Shown here piece after piece: positions 20,396-30,539 of a stretch of 64,000 nucleotides of DNA. This DNA comes from Halomonas sp. ML-15 (lineage in GTDB: Bacteria > Pseudomonadota > Gammaproteobacteria > Pseudomonadales > Halomonadaceae). The notes under the pieces were generated by a model. That model was not told the origin of the DNA and did not search any database. It was given only the letters and a program-made list of their open reading frames with translations. The stretch is from the NCBI RefSeq assembly GCF_014779595.1, contig NZ_JACXZT010000019.1, forward strand, positions 1,271,808 through 1,335,807. Direction: 5' to 3'. Each line of letters starts with the position of its first letter. Within the stretch, counting starts at the first letter, position 1. The position numbers were made by a program, and so were the translations under genes.

Positions 20396-21712
20396 TCAGG
20401 CCTCCCAGACCGGACGACTGCGCTCCTCGGCAGGCAGGTAATCGTCGGCACGTTCACCCAACCGCGCCATCAGCTGCAGGAAGTCGCGGCGCGGCAGCCG
20501 CACCTCGAGCTGGCTGCAGCCACCTTCGTCAAACTGTTCGTCGCGGACCGCGCCCAACTCATGCAGGCCGGCGCGCAACTTGCCCTGCTCCGGGGCCAGC
20601 GTCAGGGCAATATCGAGGACGTCGTCGGCCAGGCACTCGGAGAGCGCCTGGGCCAGCAGATCGAGCCCCTGGCCTCGCTGTGCCGACAGCCATACGACCT
20701 CGGGGCGCCCCTCGCTATCACGCTCGATGCGCGGCGCGCTGTCGAGCAGATCGATCTTGTTCATCACCAGCAGGCAGGGTACCTCATCGGCCCCAATCTC
20801 CTGCAATACCCGCTGCACCTGTTCCACGTTGAGCTCGCGGTCGGGGTCGGCGGCATCGATGACGTGGACCAGCAGGCTGGCCTCGGAGGCCTCCTGCAGC
20901 GTCGCACGAAACGCCTCCACCAGTTTGTGCGGCAGGTGACGAATAAAGCCTACCGTATCGGCCAGCACCACCGGCCCGACGTCTTCGACCTCGAGTCGAC
21001 GCAGGGTCGGATCGAGGGTCGCGAAGAGCTTGTCTGCGGCATACACCGTGGACTGCGTCATTGCGTTGAAGAGCGTCGACTTGCCGGCGTTGGTATAGCC
21101 GACCAGCGAGACGCTGGGTATCTCGGCCCGGGCCCGGGCGCGACGGTTCTGCTCGCGCTGGCTGCGCACCTTGTCGAGACGTCTGTGAATCGACTTGATG
21201 CGGCCGCGCAGCAGGCGCCGGTCAGTCTCGAGCTGGGTTTCGCCAGGACCGCGCAGACCGATGCCACCCTTCTGCCGCTCCAGGTGGGTCCAGCCGCGTA
21301 CCAGGCGCGTCGACATATACTCGAGCTGAGCCAGCTCAACCTGCAGCTTGCCCTCATGGGTGCGCGCTCGCTGGGCAAAGATATCCAGGATCAGGCCGGT
21401 ACGGTCGAGCACCCGGCACTTGAGCGCCCGCTCCAGGTTACGCTCCTGTGAAGGGCTCAGCGAGTGGTTGAAAATCACCAGCTCGGCATGGTGAATTGGC
21501 ATCAGCTCCTTGAGCTCATCGAGCTTGCCGCTGCCAATGAATGTTCGGGAATCGGGCCGATGCCGGCTACCCGTCAGCAGGGTAGCCGGTTCGGCGCCGG
21601 CGGAGCGCACCAATTCCAGAAATTCGCCGGAATCTTCGCGCTCCTGTTCGTCCTGAAAATCAATATGGACGAGTATCGCCGTTTCACCGGCGTCGGGACG
21701 TTCAAAAAACAA
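20396..21712 (-). CDS. hflX: HflX ribosome-splitting GTPase
   Basis: HflX is a heat-shock-linked GTPase that binds the 50S subunit and splits stalled ribosomes. The 438-residue protein has the N-terminal HflX domain (FIGSGKLDELK), the glycine-rich linker GGIGLRGPGETQLETDRR and a G domain with G1 GYTNAGKST, G3 DTVGF and G4 NKID. It starts 14 bases after the hfq stop and is probably transcribed with it. Confidence 0.96.
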   Translation of the reverse strand: MFFERPDAGETAILVHIDFQDEQEREDSGEFLELVRSAGAEPATLLTGSRHRPDSRTFIGSGKLDELKELMPIHHAELVIFNHSLSPSQERNLERALKCRVLDRTGLILDIFAQRARTHEGKLQVELAQLEYMSTRLVRGWTHLERQKGGIGLRGPGETQLETDRRLLRGRIKSIHRRLDKVRSQREQNRRARARAEIPSVSLVGYTNAGKSTLFNAMTQSTVYAADKLFATLDPTLRRLEVEDVGPVVLADTVGFIRHLPHKLVEAFRATLQEASEASLLVHVIDAADPDRELNVEQVQRVLQEIGADEVPCLLVMNKIDLLDSAPRIERDSEGRPEVVWLSAQRGQGLDLLAQALSECLADDVLDIALTLAPEQGKLRAGLHELGAVRDEQFDEGGCSQLEVRLPRRDFLQLMARLGERADDYLPAEERSRPVWEA

Positions 21713-21726
21713 TCACTACCTCGCGT

Positions 21727-21978
21727 TCAACTCTCTTCTTGCGCCGCCGCAGCAGGATCCTGGGCCGGCAGACGCACGTTACGCGACGGAACAACCGTCG
21801 AGATAGCGTGCTTGTAAACCATCTGGCTAACGGTGTTACGCAGCAGAATCACGAACTGATCGAAGGATTCGATCTGACCCTGCAGCTTGATCCCGTTGAC
21901 CAGGAAAATCGATACCGGAATGCGCTCCTTGCGCAGAATATTCAGGTACGGGTCTTGGAGGGACTGCCCTTTGGACAT
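21727..21978 (-). CDS. hfq: RNA chaperone Hfq
   Basis: Hfq is the Sm-like hexameric chaperone that pairs small RNAs with mRNAs. The 83-residue protein carries Sm1 ([16 protein letters not shown]) and the Sm2 motif [11 protein letters not shown], with a short C-terminal tail as in other members of this order. The frame is open 24 codons further upstream, but the start at 21978 ([13 protein letters not shown]) has a GGGAGAG ribosome-binding site and the canonical N-terminus. It sits between miaA and hflX as in E. coli and Pseudomonas. Confidence 0.97.
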   Translation of the reverse strand: MSKGQSLQDPYLNILRKERIPVSIFLVNGIKLQGQIESFDQFVILLRNTVSQMVYKHAISTVVPSRNVRLPAQDPAAAAQEES

Positions 21979-22100
21979 TTTGCTCTCCCTAACTGTCTCT
22001 TTGAGTGATGTCATTTTTCTATGACACCGGCGGTGACACGGCCGGCGCATGGTTTATCAACGGTGCCAAGGTGGCAGCCAATCGAAACACGTATCTTACG

Positions 22101-23039
22101 CTAACTGCTTAGAGTGCGCACGAGTTTCAGGATACGATCCAGGCAATCCGGGGCCAGGCTGTCGACCCACGCAAGCCCTTCCCAACTGCGCATCCAGGTG
22201 AGTTGGCGCTTGGCTAGCTGACGAGTGGCAACGACCCCCTTGTGGCGCAACCAATCATCATCATGCCCTGCTTCCAACGCCTCCCATGCCTGACGATAGC
22301 CGACGCTCTTGATCGACGGTAGCCCCGGATGCAGATCTTGCCGCTTGCGTAACTGCACCACTTCGTCGATAAATCCCTCGGCCAGCATGGCCTCGAAACG
22401 CGCCGCGATACGCTGATGTAGCACGCTGCGCTCAGACGGTGCCAACCCTATCGACAGCGTACGCCAAGGGAAGGTTTCCGAGGGCTGCGATTGCCAGTGG
22501 GAGGTGAGGGAGCGCCCGCTGAGACGATAGACCTCCAGTGCACGCATCAGCCGCTGGGGGTCGTTGCGATGAATACGCTGCGCGGCGGCCGGGTCGACCC
22601 GTGCCAGCTCGTCATGCAGGGCGCCAAGCCCCTGTTCATCGGCCTGCCGCGTCAGCTCGGCACGCAGCGCCGGGTCCGAGGCGGGTAGCTCGGCGACCCC
22701 GGCCAGCAGCCGCTTGTAGTACATCATGGTGCCGCCGACCAGCAGCGGGATACCGCCGGCTGCGCTGATTTGTCGCATCTCCTGCAGGGCGTCGCGGCGA
22801 AACTCCGCCGCCGAGTAGGGCTCGGCCGGATCGCGGATATCGATCAGCCGGTGCGGTGCGCGGGCCAACTCCTCGGCGGAGGGCTTGGCGGTACCGATAT
22901 CCATGCCGCGGTAGACCATCGCCGAATCGACGCTGATCAGCTCGCAGCCGAGGCGCTCGTGGAGGGCGATGGCCAGGTCGGTCTTGCCGGCGGCGGTGGG
23001 GCCGACCAGCAGGATGGCGGGGGGGCGCATATCATGCAT
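22101..23039 (-). CDS. miaA: tRNA dimethylallyltransferase MiaA
   Basis: MiaA transfers a dimethylallyl group to A37 of tRNAs that read UNN codons. The 312-residue protein has the P-loop GPTAAGKT, the acceptor-binding [16 protein letters not shown] and the conserved [10 protein letters not shown]. Two nearby starts (23039 and 23030) are possible and differ by three residues. It lies between mutL and hfq; a structured intergenic repeat separates it from mutL. Confidence 0.96.
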   Translation of the reverse strand: MHDMRPPAILLVGPTAAGKTDLAIALHERLGCELISVDSAMVYRGMDIGTAKPSAEELARAPHRLIDIRDPAEPYSAAEFRRDALQEMRQISAAGGIPLLVGGTMMYYKRLLAGVAELPASDPALRAELTRQADEQGLGALHDELARVDPAAAQRIHRNDPQRLMRALEVYRLSGRSLTSHWQSQPSETFPWRTLSIGLAPSERSVLHQRIAARFEAMLAEGFIDEVVQLRKRQDLHPGLPSIKSVGYRQAWEALEAGHDDDWLRHKGVVATRQLAKRQLTWMRSWEGLAWVDSLAPDCLDRILKLVRTLSS

Positions 23040-23087
23040 TGGCGTAATGTATAGCTCTTTTGGGTCTATCTTGCCGCCAATCCAGTA

Positions 23088-23201
23088 GAGGAGCTTACCT
23101 GGGGGCAGGCTGTCGCGAGGGCGCTGTAAACCCGTCCATGGGCGCTACTTTTTCCTTCCCTGGAAAAAGACCCTCGCTACACCCTGCCCCCAGCGCTCCT
23201 C
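23088..23201 (+). repeat. Structured intergenic repeat, copy 1 (mutL-miaA gap)
   Basis: This is copy 1 of a four-member family in this window. Stems seen: GAGGAGC 23088-23094 with 23195-23201; GGGGGCAGG 23101-23109 with 23183-23191; CGAGGG 23116-23121 with 23171-23176. Inside these are two hairpins, CCC/GGG (23131-23133 with 23140-23142) and TTTTTCC/GGAAAAA (23149-23155 with 23162-23168). Conserved unpaired motifs are GCGCTGTAAA and CGCTAC. The function is unknown. Confidence 0.8.
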
Positions 23202-23237
23202 GCGAGATAGGTGACCAGTAGTAAGGGTTTTAAGGGG

Positions 23238-25172
23238 TTATTGGCCACGCAAGAATAGTTTGTCGAGGTCATGCATGCTCATCTCGGTCCAGGTCGGGCG
23301 GCCGTGGTTGCACTGGCCGCTGCGCTCGGTGCGCTCCATATCGCGCAGCAGGGCGTTCATCTCGGCCACGCTGAGCTTGCGGTTGGCGCGCACGCTGCCG
23401 TGGCAGGCCATGGTCGAGAGCAGTTCGTTGATGCGCGCTTCGAGGCGGTCCGAGCGGCCGTAGCGCTCCAGGTCGGCGAGCATATCGCGCACCAGCGGCT
23501 CGACGTCGGCATCGCCGAGCAGCGCCGGTACCTGGCGCACCAGCAGGGTCTCCGGCCCGGCCACGTCGAGCTCGACCCCGAGACGGGTGAAGGCCTCGCG
23601 TTCGGCTTCGGCGGTGGCCACCTCGGCGGGACTGGCGGCCAGCGACACCGGCACCAGCAGCGGCTGGGCGTCGAGCGCCCCGCCATGGACCTGGGTTTTC
23701 ATGCGCTCATAGACGATGCGCTCGTGTGCGGCGTGCATATCGACCATCACCAGGCCACGCTTTGACTGGGCGAGGATATAGACGCCGTGCAACTGGGCGA
23801 TGGCGTAGCCCAGCGGCGGCGCCTGGGTCGGATCGTCCTCGCCAAGCGGAGGGGCCGGCGCCATTCGCGCCACAGGCGCTGCGCCGGTCTCTGCAACAGA
23901 CGTGTGGTGGCGCTCGGCCAGGGCGACCTCGGCGGCACTGCCTCCCGGCGGCGCCGGCTGAGGCGTCAGCAGACTCTCCTCATGCTCGGGATGCAGTGCC
24001 CGGTAGCCGGCCATGAACTGGCGCACCCGATCGGCACCGGGCCTTGCCTCGGCAACGCCCTCGCGCAGCGCCATGGGCTGCTGCTGCCAGGCCGAGCCGC
24101 TGCTCTGGGTTGCCGTCTGCTGCTGCGGTTCGTCCGAGGTCTCCGGCGAGTCATTGGGGCGCGCCTCACCCAGCGCGCGGTGCAGGCTGGAGAACAGGAA
24201 GTCGTGGACCAGGCGGCCATCGCGGAAGCGCACCTCGTGCTTGGTGGGGTGCACATTGACGTCGACCACGCTGGGATCGAGCTCGAGATAGAGCACGAAC
24301 ACCGGCTGGCGGCCGTGGAACAGCACGTCACGATAGGCCTGGCGAATGGCGTGGGCCACCAGCCGATCGCGCACCACTCGGCCGTTGACGAAGAAGTACT
24401 GCTGGTCGGCCTGGGCGCGGGCGTGGGTGGGCAAGCCGACCCAGCCCCAAAGCCGCAGCCCGCCGCTTTCGAGATCGAGGTGCAGGGCGTTGTCGATAAA
24501 CTTGCTTCCAAGCAGCGCGGCGATGCGCCGCTCGCGGGCCGCGGCGTCACTCACCGGGCGCAGCTGGTGCACGGTCTTGTGGTTGTGACGCAGGGTCCAG
24601 CCGATATCGTAGCGCGACAGGGCCAAGCGCCGAAAGGCTTCCTCGACGTGACCGAATTCGGTCTTCTCGGTGCGCAGAAACTTGCGCCGCGCCGGGGTAT
24701 TGAAGAACAGATCGCGGACCCCGACGCTGGTGCCTCGCGGGTGGGGCGCGGGGGTCACCCGCGGCTCCATGTCGCGGCCCTCGGCGACCACCCGCCAGCC
24801 GGCCTGGGGGTCCTCGGCGGCGTTGGAGATCAACTCGAGTCGCGATACCGAACTGATCGAGGCCAGCGCCTCACCGCGAAAGCCCAGGCTGGCCACGCCC
24901 TCCAGGTCCTCGAGACTGTCGATCTTGCTGGTGGCGTGGCGCGACAGCGCCAGCGGCAGGTCGTCTTCGGCGATGCCGCTGCCGTCATCACGTACGCGAA
25001 TCAGCTTGGCACCGCCGCCCTCGAGCTCGACCTCGATACGCTGGCTACCAGCGTCGATGGCGTTCTCGATCAGCTCCTTGACCACCGATGAGGGTCGCTC
25101 GACCACCTCACCGGCGGCGATCTGGTTGGCCAGACGCGGATTGAGGACCTGGATACGGCGCGATTGTGTCAT
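23238..25172 (-). CDS. mutL: DNA mismatch repair protein MutL
   Basis: MutL links MutS mismatch recognition to strand incision. The 644-residue protein has the GHKL ATPase N-terminus ([20 protein letters not shown]), a variable Pro/Ala/Gln-rich linker (about 340-450) and a C-terminal dimerisation domain. The C-terminal part carries [12 protein letters not shown], which fits the D(Q/M)HA(X)2E(X)4E metal site of endonuclease-active MutL proteins, and ACHGSVRAN. MutL of this type nicks DNA itself, so the organism probably lacks MutH. It starts 18 bases after the amidase gene. Confidence 0.96.
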   Translation of the reverse strand: MTQSRRIQVLNPRLANQIAAGEVVERPSSVVKELIENAIDAGSQRIEVELEGGGAKLIRVRDDGSGIAEDDLPLALSRHATSKIDSLEDLEGVASLGFRGEALASISSVSRLELISNAAEDPQAGWRVVAEGRDMEPRVTPAPHPRGTSVGVRDLFFNTPARRKFLRTEKTEFGHVEEAFRRLALSRYDIGWTLRHNHKTVHQLRPVSDAAARERRIAALLGSKFIDNALHLDLESGGLRLWGWVGLPTHARAQADQQYFFVNGRVVRDRLVAHAIRQAYRDVLFHGRQPVFVLYLELDPSVVDVNVHPTKHEVRFRDGRLVHDFLFSSLHRALGEARPNDSPETSDEPQQQTATQSSGSAWQQQPMALREGVAEARPGADRVRQFMAGYRALHPEHEESLLTPQPAPPGGSAAEVALAERHHTSVAETGAAPVARMAPAPPLGEDDPTQAPPLGYAIAQLHGVYILAQSKRGLVMVDMHAAHERIVYERMKTQVHGGALDAQPLLVPVSLAASPAEVATAEAEREAFTRLGVELDVAGPETLLVRQVPALLGDADVEPLVRDMLADLERYGRSDRLEARINELLSTMACHGSVRANRKLSVAEMNALLRDMERTERSGQCNHGRPTWTEMSMHDLDKLFLRGQ

Positions 25173-25189
25173 ATCACCTCGAAAGCGGC

Positions 25190-26698
25190 TCAGGAGCGCG
25201 GGATCTGCAGCACTTGCCCGACCCGGATCACGTCGCCGTTGATATTGTTGGCCTGCTTGAGTTGGCTGAGCGACACCTGGTGGCGCGAGGCGATTTCCGA
25301 CAGCGTATCGCCGGGCTGGATGCGGTACTCGTTGCTGCCGCCGCCACGACCCTGGTCACGCTGCCATGCCAGCAGGCTGGCCGGCGGCGGATTGCGCTGG
25401 AAGTGCTCGTCGAGACCAGCCATGATCGCCTCGGCAAGCTTGCGCTGGTGGCCGGAATCGTTGAGCCGGCGCTCCTCGTCGGGGTTGGAAATGAAACCCG
25501 CCTCGATCAACAGCGAGGGGATATCCGGCGAAGTCAGGACGCGAAAGCCCGCCTGCTCGACCCGCGACTTGTGCAGGCGATTGACCTGCCCCAGCTGATC
25601 GAGTACCTGACCGCCGATCGACAACGAGTCGTTGAGCGTCGCGGTCATGGTCAGATCGAGCAGCACACCGCGCAGCACTTCATCCTTGTCGCGCAGCGAC
25701 AGGTTGCCGTCAACGCCGCCAATCAGGTCGGCGCGGTTCTCGCTCTCCGCCAGCCACTGGGCCGTCTCGGAGGTCGCGCCGCGCTGGGACAGGGCATACA
25801 CCGAACTGCCCTGGGGGCGTGGGCTGGTAAAGGCGTCGGCGTGAATCGAGACGAAGAAGTCGGCCTTCTGCTCGCGGGCGATCTGGGTACGCTGGCGCAA
25901 GCCGACATAGTAGTCGCCGTCGCGGATCATCACCGCACGGAAGCCCTCGGTGCCGTCGACCAGCGACTGCAGCCGTCGGCTGATATCCATCACCACGTCT
26001 TTCTCGCGAGTGCCGCCCGGGCCGATGGCACCGGGGTCCTCGCCGCCGTGACCGGGGTCGATGGCAATAATGATGTCGCGCTTGGGGTGGGGCTGCGCCT
26101 GCTGCAGCGCGGCAGCGGGATCGGCCTCGACTTCCGGAGTTCGACCATCATCGACGCTGGCACGTCCTGCAGCGATCTCCTGCTCGCGAATCATCGCCTC
26201 GATCGGGTCGATGGGGTTCTCCACCGCACTCTCGCCGGGATACTCGAGATCGACCACCAGACGATGGCCATACTGATCGTTGGGCGGCAGCGTGAAATGG
26301 CGCGGCTCGACCTTGCGCTCCAGGTCGAGCACCACTCTAAGCCCGCTGCCATCGCGCACCCCGGTGCGCAGCGAGCTGATCGCGCTGCCATCGAGGTCGA
26401 GCCGTGAGGTGTCGGCCTGCATGCGGCTGTCGTCGAGGTCGATCACCAGGCGGTCAGGGTTGTCGAGGGTAAACACCGACGCCTCGGCGGGATCGGACAG
26501 GTCGAACACCAGGCGCGAGTGGTCCGGCGCCGACCATAGCCGCACATTGTCGATGTCGGCGGCATGGCTGGGCAACGCCGGCAACAGCGACATCAAGAGG
26601 GCGAACAGGATCGTCAGCGCCGCCCCCACTGCCCGCCCAAGGGGGGCAGCGGCCTGGGTCCCTGGCCGCGGGGTCGTTCGGGTGTTGCTCAGGCTCAT
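25190..26698 (-). CDS. amiB: N-acetylmuramoyl-L-alanine amidase, AmiB type
   Basis: This periplasmic amidase cleaves the stem peptide from murein during daughter-cell separation. It has a signal peptide (hydrophobic core [22 protein letters not shown]), an AMIN domain ([20 protein letters not shown]), an Amidase_3 zinc domain ([15 protein letters not shown]; later [10 protein letters not shown] and [10 protein letters not shown]) and a C-terminal LysM ([16 protein letters not shown]). The start at 26698 gives 502 residues; an in-frame ATG at 26737 (515 residues) is possible but has no better ribosome-binding site. It is in the conserved tsaE-amiB-mutL order. Confidence 0.94.
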   Translation of the reverse strand: MSLSNTRTTPRPGTQAAAPLGRAVGAALTILFALLMSLLPALPSHAADIDNVRLWSAPDHSRLVFDLSDPAEASVFTLDNPDRLVIDLDDSRMQADTSRLDLDGSAISSLRTGVRDGSGLRVVLDLERKVEPRHFTLPPNDQYGHRLVVDLEYPGESAVENPIDPIEAMIREQEIAAGRASVDDGRTPEVEADPAAALQQAQPHPKRDIIIAIDPGHGGEDPGAIGPGGTREKDVVMDISRRLQSLVDGTEGFRAVMIRDGDYYVGLRQRTQIAREQKADFFVSIHADAFTSPRPQGSSVYALSQRGATSETAQWLAESENRADLIGGVDGNLSLRDKDEVLRGVLLDLTMTATLNDSLSIGGQVLDQLGQVNRLHKSRVEQAGFRVLTSPDIPSLLIEAGFISNPDEERRLNDSGHQRKLAEAIMAGLDEHFQRNPPPASLLAWQRDQGRGGGSNEYRIQPGDTLSEIASRHQVSLSQLKQANNINGDVIRVGQVLQIPRS

Positions 26699-26743
26699 CG
26701 ACGGGTCTCGGCTTCGATCCAGGAAAACGCTGTTCATTTACAT

Positions 26744-27223
26744 TCAGAGATGACTATCCGCCAGTCCGGCGGGAGTTTCAAGGCGCGCCATCACCGCCTC
26801 ACCATAGGCGCTGTGCGCATTCAGCGTCACCCCGCGACCGACATCCAGCACCTCGAGCTCGAGCGCCAGATCCGGCTCGGGCAGCCAGCCGGCGCCGCGA
26901 CTCGGCCACTCCACCAGGCTCAGGGTGTCGGCGTCCAGCAGATCGCGGGCGCCGATAAACTCGAGTTCCTCCGGGTCGCCGAGGCGATAGAGGTCGAAGT
27001 GGTTCACCTCCAGCTCGCCCAGCCGATACGGCTCGACCAGGGTATAGGTGGGGCTCTTGACCGCCCCCTGATAGCCGTAGGCACGCAGAATGCCTCGGGT
27101 CAGGGTGGTCTTGCCAGCCCCCAGCTCGCCCTCGAGATGTACCCGGCCACGACCCGCCAGCGCACTCCCCAGCGCCGCGCCAAAGGCGATCTGGGCATCT
27201 TCATCGGGCAGTATCACGTACAT
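26744..27223 (-). CDS. tsaE: TsaE, ATPase of the t6A tRNA-modification complex
   Basis: TsaE hydrolyses ATP within the TsaBDE complex that makes N6-threonylcarbamoyl-adenosine at A37 of ANN-decoding tRNAs. The 159-residue protein has Walker A HLEGELGAGKTT and the conserved SPTYTLVEPY and HFDLYRLGDPEELEF. Its start overlaps the end of nnr by 23 bases, so it is probably coupled to it. Confidence 0.95.
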   Translation of the reverse strand: MYVILPDEDAQIAFGAALGSALAGRGRVHLEGELGAGKTTLTRGILRAYGYQGAVKSPTYTLVEPYRLGELEVNHFDLYRLGDPEELEFIGARDLLDADTLSLVEWPSRGAGWLPEPDLALELEVLDVGRGVTLNAHSAYGEAVMARLETPAGLADSHL

Positions 27224-28721
27224 CGTTTATCCGCGGGTTAGCCAATAGTCGCGCATAGGATGCCAGATCGCCGGCCAGCAGGCCACGCTCGCCACCGCCG
27301 GCGGCAGCCAGGTCGGCCGCGCGCGCATGAAGCACCACCCCACAACGCGCCAACTCGGCGAGTACGCTGTCACCGGAACGGCCAAACTGCGCCACCAGTG
27401 CCCCCAGGATGCCACTCAGGGCGTCGCCCATGCCGCCGCTGGCCATGCCGGGATTGCCGAACGGGCAGACCGCCAGCGCCGCCTCGTCACCCACCAGCGA
27501 GCCGGCCCCCTTGAGCACCCAGTGCCCGCCATAGCGCCGCGCCAGCTCGGCCACCGCGGCAGGCCGGTCGCGCTGCACATCGCGGCTCGAGCAGCCCAGC
27601 AGCCTCGCCGCTTCGCCGGGGTGCGGGGTAAGGATCCAGTCGTCGCGCTTGGGCGGCGCTACCGCCTCAGCCAGAAGGTTGAGCGCATCGGCGTCGACCA
27701 CCAGCGGCTTGCCGGCGGCCAGCGCCGCCTGCCACATGCCCTGCCCCCAGGCCGCCTGACCAAGCCCCGGCCCTACTACTATCGCATCGGCGGCGGCGAG
27801 CAGCGGTGTCAGGTCGGCGGGGCTGCGCACGCCATGCACCATCACTTCCGGGCAACGGGTGAGGCTGGCCGTGACGTGCTCGGGGGCCGTGGCCAGGCTG
27901 ACCCGGCCGGCTCCCAGCCGCGCAGCGGTTTCGCTGGCCAGCAGCGCCGCGCCGCCAAACCCCGGCGCCCCGCCGATCACCAGCAGGTGGCCGTGGTCAC
28001 CCTTGTGGCTATTCCGACGACGCGGCGCCAGCCACCCACTAGGCGTGTCACCGAGCAGCCAGGCGGCGGGTACCAGGTCGGCGTGTTGCGACGCGTCCAC
28101 CCCCAGCGGCAGCAACCGATGCTCACCGACATAAGCCGCCGCGGCGCCGGTATGCAGCCCCAGCTTGTCGGCGATAAAGGTGGTGGTAAGGGTCGCCTCG
28201 ACGGCGCAGCCAAGCACCGCACCCGTGTCGGCCGAGAGCCCTGAAGGGATATCCACGGCCAGCAGCGGCTGGTCGCTGGCATTGAGCATGGCGATGGCGG
28301 CGGCGAACGGCTCGCGCACCTCCCCGCTCAGCCCCGTGCCGAGCAGCGCATCCACCGCCACGTCGCCCGTTAGCCTGATATCGGCAGACCAGGCCTGCGG
28401 CCGCAGGCCGGCGCGGCGCGCCATGGCCACGGCGCGGCCAGCGTCACCGTCGAGGCCGTCGGGATCGCGCAGCGCGATCAGCTGTACGTCGAAGCCGTCG
28501 CACACCGCCAGTGCCGCCAGCACATAGCCGTCGCCGGCGTTGTTGCCGGCGCCGCACAGCACACTCAGCCGGCGCGCTTCGGGCCAGCGCTGGCGCAGGG
28601 CATCGAAGGCGGCGCTGGCGGCCCGCTGCATCAGGGCAAAACCGTCGATGCCCGCCGCGATGGTGCGGCGGTCGAGTTCGCGCACCTGCTCGGCACGGTA
28701 TAGGGGTCGCATGGGTTGCAT
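27201..28721 (-). CDS. nnr: Bifunctional NAD(P)H-hydrate epimerase/dehydratase
   Basis: This two-domain enzyme repairs hydrated NAD(P)H. The N-terminal NnrE/YjeF epimerase domain (about 1-215) includes GAGNNAGDGYVLA, and the C-terminal ribokinase-like NnrD dehydratase domain (about 225-500) includes KGDHGHLLVIGG and the catalytic SGGMGDALSGILGAL. At 506 residues it is full length. The start at 28721 has GAGGAG five bases upstream. It is the first gene of the minus-strand nnr-tsaE-amiB-mutL series and is divergent from queG. Confidence 0.95.
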   Translation of the reverse strand: MQPMRPLYRAEQVRELDRRTIAAGIDGFALMQRAASAAFDALRQRWPEARRLSVLCGAGNNAGDGYVLAALAVCDGFDVQLIALRDPDGLDGDAGRAVAMARRAGLRPQAWSADIRLTGDVAVDALLGTGLSGEVREPFAAAIAMLNASDQPLLAVDIPSGLSADTGAVLGCAVEATLTTTFIADKLGLHTGAAAAYVGEHRLLPLGVDASQHADLVPAAWLLGDTPSGWLAPRRRNSHKGDHGHLLVIGGAPGFGGAALLASETAARLGAGRVSLATAPEHVTASLTRCPEVMVHGVRSPADLTPLLAAADAIVVGPGLGQAAWGQGMWQAALAAGKPLVVDADALNLLAEAVAPPKRDDWILTPHPGEAARLLGCSSRDVQRDRPAAVAELARRYGGHWVLKGAGSLVGDEAALAVCPFGNPGMASGGMGDALSGILGALVAQFGRSGDSVLAELARCGVVLHARAADLAAAGGGERGLLAGDLASYARLLANPRINDVRDTAR

Positions 28722-28808
28722 AGGGGCTCCTCAATGACCTCGCGGTAAGACTAGTATAAGGTGGTGCGCCCTTGGCCCCATCCACTCAGCTTCCAGCATC
28801 TTTCCACC

Positions 28809-29912
28809 ATGTCCGAGACAACCTCTTCGCTGGCTGCCGGCGATCTCCAGGCGCTGGCCGCTGACATCAAGACCTGGGGCCGCGAGCTGGGCTTTCAGCA
28901 GGTCGGCATCACCGATACCGACCTGCACGACCACGAACGCTATCTCGAGCGCTGGCTGGCGAATGGCCACCATGGCGAGATGGGTTTCATGGCCAAGCAC
29001 GGTACCAAGCGCACCCGCCCCGCCGAGCTGGTGCCCGGCACGCTGCGCGTGATCAGCGTGCGCATGGACTATCTGCCGCCGGAGGTGGAGACCACCAGGA
29101 CGCTTGGCCAGCCGGGGATCGCCTATATCTCGCGCTATGCCCTGGGCCGCGACTACCACAAGCTGATTCGCAAGCGCCTGGCGCAGCTCGCCAAGCAGAT
29201 CGAGCAGCGCGTCGGCGCCTTCGGCTATCGCGCCTTCGTCGACTCGGCGCCGGTGATGGAGCGCGCCCTGGCGCAAAAGGCCGGGCTCGGCTGGTTCGGC
29301 AAGAACTCGATGCTGCTCAACCCCCAGGCCGGCTCGCTGTTCTTCCTCGGCGAGCTGTATACCGACTTGCCGCTGCCGGTGGATGAGCCCTTTACCGGCG
29401 AGCACTGCGGCAGGTGCGACGCCTGCCAGGTGGCCTGCCCCACCGGCGCCATCGTCGATGACAAGGTGGTCGACTCGCGGCGCTGCATCTCCTACCTGAC
29501 CATCGAGCTACACGGATCGATCCCCGAAGAGTATCGCCGCGCCATGGGCAACCGCGTCTACGGCTGCGACGACTGCCAACTGGTCTGCCCTTTCACGCGC
29601 TTTACGCGGCTCTCCCGTGAAGGCGACTTCGCGCCGCGCCACGACCTCGACCGCGCCTCACTGGTAAGACTATTCGGCTGGAGCGAGGTAGAGTTCCTGG
29701 CCAACACCGAGGGCAGTGCGATCCGCCGCATCGGTTATCCGCGCTGGCTGCGCAACCTGGCGGTGGGGCTGGGCAATGCCCCGCCCAGCGAGAGCGTGCG
29801 CGCCGCGCTGCGCGCCCGCCTCGCCTACCCCTCGGACCTGGTCCGCGAGCACGTGCGCTGGGCGCTGGCGGAGCAGGGGCGGAAGCAGGCCACGCTGATC
29901 ACCAGCGGATGA
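28809..29912 (+). CDS. queG: Epoxyqueuosine reductase QueG
   Basis: QueG reduces epoxyqueuosine to queuosine in tRNA using cobalamin and Fe-S clusters. From the start at 28809 (MSETTSSLAA) it has 367 residues. Two ferredoxin-type 4Fe-4S motifs are visible, CGRCDACQVACPTGA and CDDCQLVCPF, and the C-terminal HEAT-like region (about 290-360) is present. It is divergent from nnr and convergent with orn, only three bases from it, as in many gammaproteobacteria. Confidence 0.96.
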   Translation: MSETTSSLAAGDLQALAADIKTWGRELGFQQVGITDTDLHDHERYLERWLANGHHGEMGFMAKHGTKRTRPAELVPGTLRVISVRMDYLPPEVETTRTLGQPGIAYISRYALGRDYHKLIRKRLAQLAKQIEQRVGAFGYRAFVDSAPVMERALAQKAGLGWFGKNSMLLNPQAGSLFFLGELYTDLPLPVDEPFTGEHCGRCDACQVACPTGAIVDDKVVDSRRCISYLTIELHGSIPEEYRRAMGNRVYGCDDCQLVCPFTRFTRLSREGDFAPRHDLDRASLVRLFGWSEVEFLANTEGSAIRRIGYPRWLRNLAVGLGNAPPSESVRAALRARLAYPSDLVREHVRWALAEQGRKQATLITSG

Positions 29913-29915
29913 CGC

Positions 29916-30485
29916 TTACTCTGGCAGTTTCAGGAAGGTCTCACGATAGTGGGCGAGTTCGGCCACGGACTCCTTGATATCGTCCATCGCCAGATGCACA
30001 TTGCGCTTCTCGAAGCCCTTGGTAGCGGCCGGATGCCAGCGCTTGGCCAGCTCCTTGAGGGTCGAGACATCCAGATTGCGGTAGTGGAAGAAGGCCAGCA
30101 GCTCGGGCATCTCACGCTCCAGGAAGCGCCGGTCCTGATGCACGCTATTACCGCACATCGGTGAGCTGCCGGGTTTGACATAGCGGGCGAGGAACTCCAG
30201 CGTCTGGCGCTCGGCCTCGTGGGTACTGATATCGCTCTCCTGGACCCGCTTGACCAGGCCGGACTCGCCGTGGGTCTTCTGATTCCAGGCGTCCATGCCC
30301 TCCAGCAGACTGGCGTTCTGGTGCACCGCGATCACCGGACCTTCGGCGATGACCTCGAGGTGGTTGTCGGTAATCAATGTCGCCACTTCGATAATCCGTT
30401 CACGGGCCGGGTCCAGCCCGGTCATCTCCAGGTCGATCCACACCAGCAGGTCGTCGCGGGGGGCCTGGCCTTGATCATCCGCCAT
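29916..30485 (-). CDS. orn: Oligoribonuclease
   Basis: Orn is the 3'-5' exoribonuclease that finishes RNA decay by cleaving diribonucleotides, including pGpG from c-di-GMP breakdown. The 189-residue protein is a DEDDh exonuclease: Asp and Glu in [11 protein letters not shown], a middle Asp in [13 protein letters not shown] and the His/Asp motif [11 protein letters not shown]. Its role in pGpG removal ties in with the c-di-GMP genes elsewhere in the window. It is divergent from rsgA across a 54-base region holding a perfect inverted repeat. Confidence 0.96.
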   Translation of the reverse strand: MADDQGQAPRDDLLVWIDLEMTGLDPARERIIEVATLITDNHLEVIAEGPVIAVHQNASLLEGMDAWNQKTHGESGLVKRVQESDISTHEAERQTLEFLARYVKPGSSPMCGNSVHQDRRFLEREMPELLAFFHYRNLDVSTLKELAKRWHPAATKGFEKRNVHLAMDDIKESVAELAHYRETFLKLPE

Positions 30486-30501
30486 CAGAGGTCACTCCTT
30501 G

Positions 30502-30525
30502 AGGTACAATGGGCTCATTGTACCT
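30502..30525. promoter_or_regulatory. Symmetric inverted repeat between orn and rsgA
   Basis: The sequence AGGTACAAT-GGGCTC-ATTGTACCT is a perfect 9-bp inverted repeat with a 6-base spacer in the middle of the divergent orn/rsgA promoter region. Each arm contains TACAAT, a good -10 hexamer, one on each strand. It may be a pair of back-to-back promoters, a shared operator, or both. No convincing -35 boxes were found. Confidence 0.5.
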
Positions 30526-30539
30526 ATCCTTGGGGCATC

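Noticed and set aside
29913-30000. tRNA genes in the queG-orn region, as the glycine tRNAs in E. coli
   Set aside because: queG and orn are only three bases apart and no cloverleaf is present.
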